From NCBI GenBank assembly GCA_028293775.1, contig JAQGOD010000186.1, positions 1 to 6,296 of the forward strand: DNA of 6,296 bases. Reading direction: 5' to 3'. The notes under the pieces are model-generated. The model was not told the origin of the DNA, did not search any database, and saw only the letters and a program-made list of their open reading frames with translations. A program made the translations under genes and the position numbers. This document shows, one piece after another, positions 6,152-6,296 of this stretch (positions are counted from its first letter, which is position 1; the number at the start of each line of letters is the position of its first letter). Origin of the DNA: Gammaproteobacteria bacterium. Its GTDB lineage: Bacteria > Pseudomonadota > Gammaproteobacteria > Steroidobacterales > Steroidobacteraceae.

Positions 6152-6296
6152 ATGAGCTTGTTGGCGCAGATCGCTATATTTCTCGCTTCCGCCGTTATCG
6201 CCATACCGATTTTCCGCCGCTTCAAGCTCGGTTCGGTCCTGGGCTATCTGACCGCAGGCATCATCATCGGTCCGGCCAGCCTGGGGCTCATCAGCA
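6152..6296 (+). CDS. CPA2/Kef-type monovalent cation:proton antiporter, N-terminus only
   Basis: The first 48 codons of a plus-strand gene that runs off the right edge. The protein begins [20 protein letters not shown], a first membrane helix, then a short basic turn (FRRFKLG) and the start of a second helix with [19 protein letters not shown]. The G-x-x-LGYL-x-AG-x-x-IGP-x-x-LG signature is typical of the sodium/hydrogen exchanger domain of KefB, KefC and related CPA2 transporters of the inner membrane, which exchange potassium or sodium for protons. The regulatory RCK/TrkA-N domain that would separate Kef channels from other CPA2 members lies outside the window, so no gene symbol is given. 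A strong ribosome-binding site precedes the ATG. It is divergent from ppc. Confidence 0.88.
   Translation, partial: MSLLAQIAIFLASAVIAIPIFRRFKLGSVLGYLTAGIIIGPASLGLIS

Overview
The window reads as ordinary chromosomal DNA from a GC-rich proteobacterium, most likely a gammaproteobacterium near the Xanthomonadales, Nevskiales or Steroidobacterales. That placement is an inference from the GC-rich third codon positions, the proteobacterial PEP carboxylase, the single-chain iron-sulfur L-serine ammonia-lyase and a Kef-type antiporter. No tRNA, rRNA, CRISPR array, insertion sequence, integrase or phage gene was seen. All six genes are intact or cut only by the window edge.

Left part (1-1880, minus strand): three genes for exported envelope proteins. 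Reading right to left they are a lipoprotein with a class I methyltransferase-like fold (COG4798 type), a small glycine-zipper lipoprotein, and a secreted protein resembling DUF6515 that runs off the left edge. The last two are 17 nt apart and probably co-transcribed. The methyltransferase-like gene lies 98 nt upstream of them and may be a separate unit.

Middle (1881-3395): a 139-nt divergent spacer, then sdaA on the plus strand. sdaA encodes a type II [4Fe-4S] L-serine ammonia-lyase with all cluster cysteines, including a C-terminal cysteine tail.

Right part (3396-6296): ppc on the minus strand converges on sdaA with only 11 nt between stop codons. Beyond it, the first 48 codons of a CPA2/Kef-type cation:proton antiporter diverge from ppc, with 35 nt between start codons. 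SdaA (serine to pyruvate) and Ppc (PEP plus bicarbonate to oxaloacetate) both act at the C3/C4 node of central metabolism. They are on opposite strands, so this is proximity and not an operon.

The most notable observation is in ppc. The protein is full length with the main catalytic motifs, but it differs from E. coli PEP carboxylase at three positions tied to aspartate feedback inhibition (K620 to Ser646, K773 to Arg801, N881 to Ala904) and at an active-site arginine (R396 to Ile415). It may be a naturally aspartate-insensitive, possibly kinetically altered enzyme. No clearly novel multi-gene system was found.
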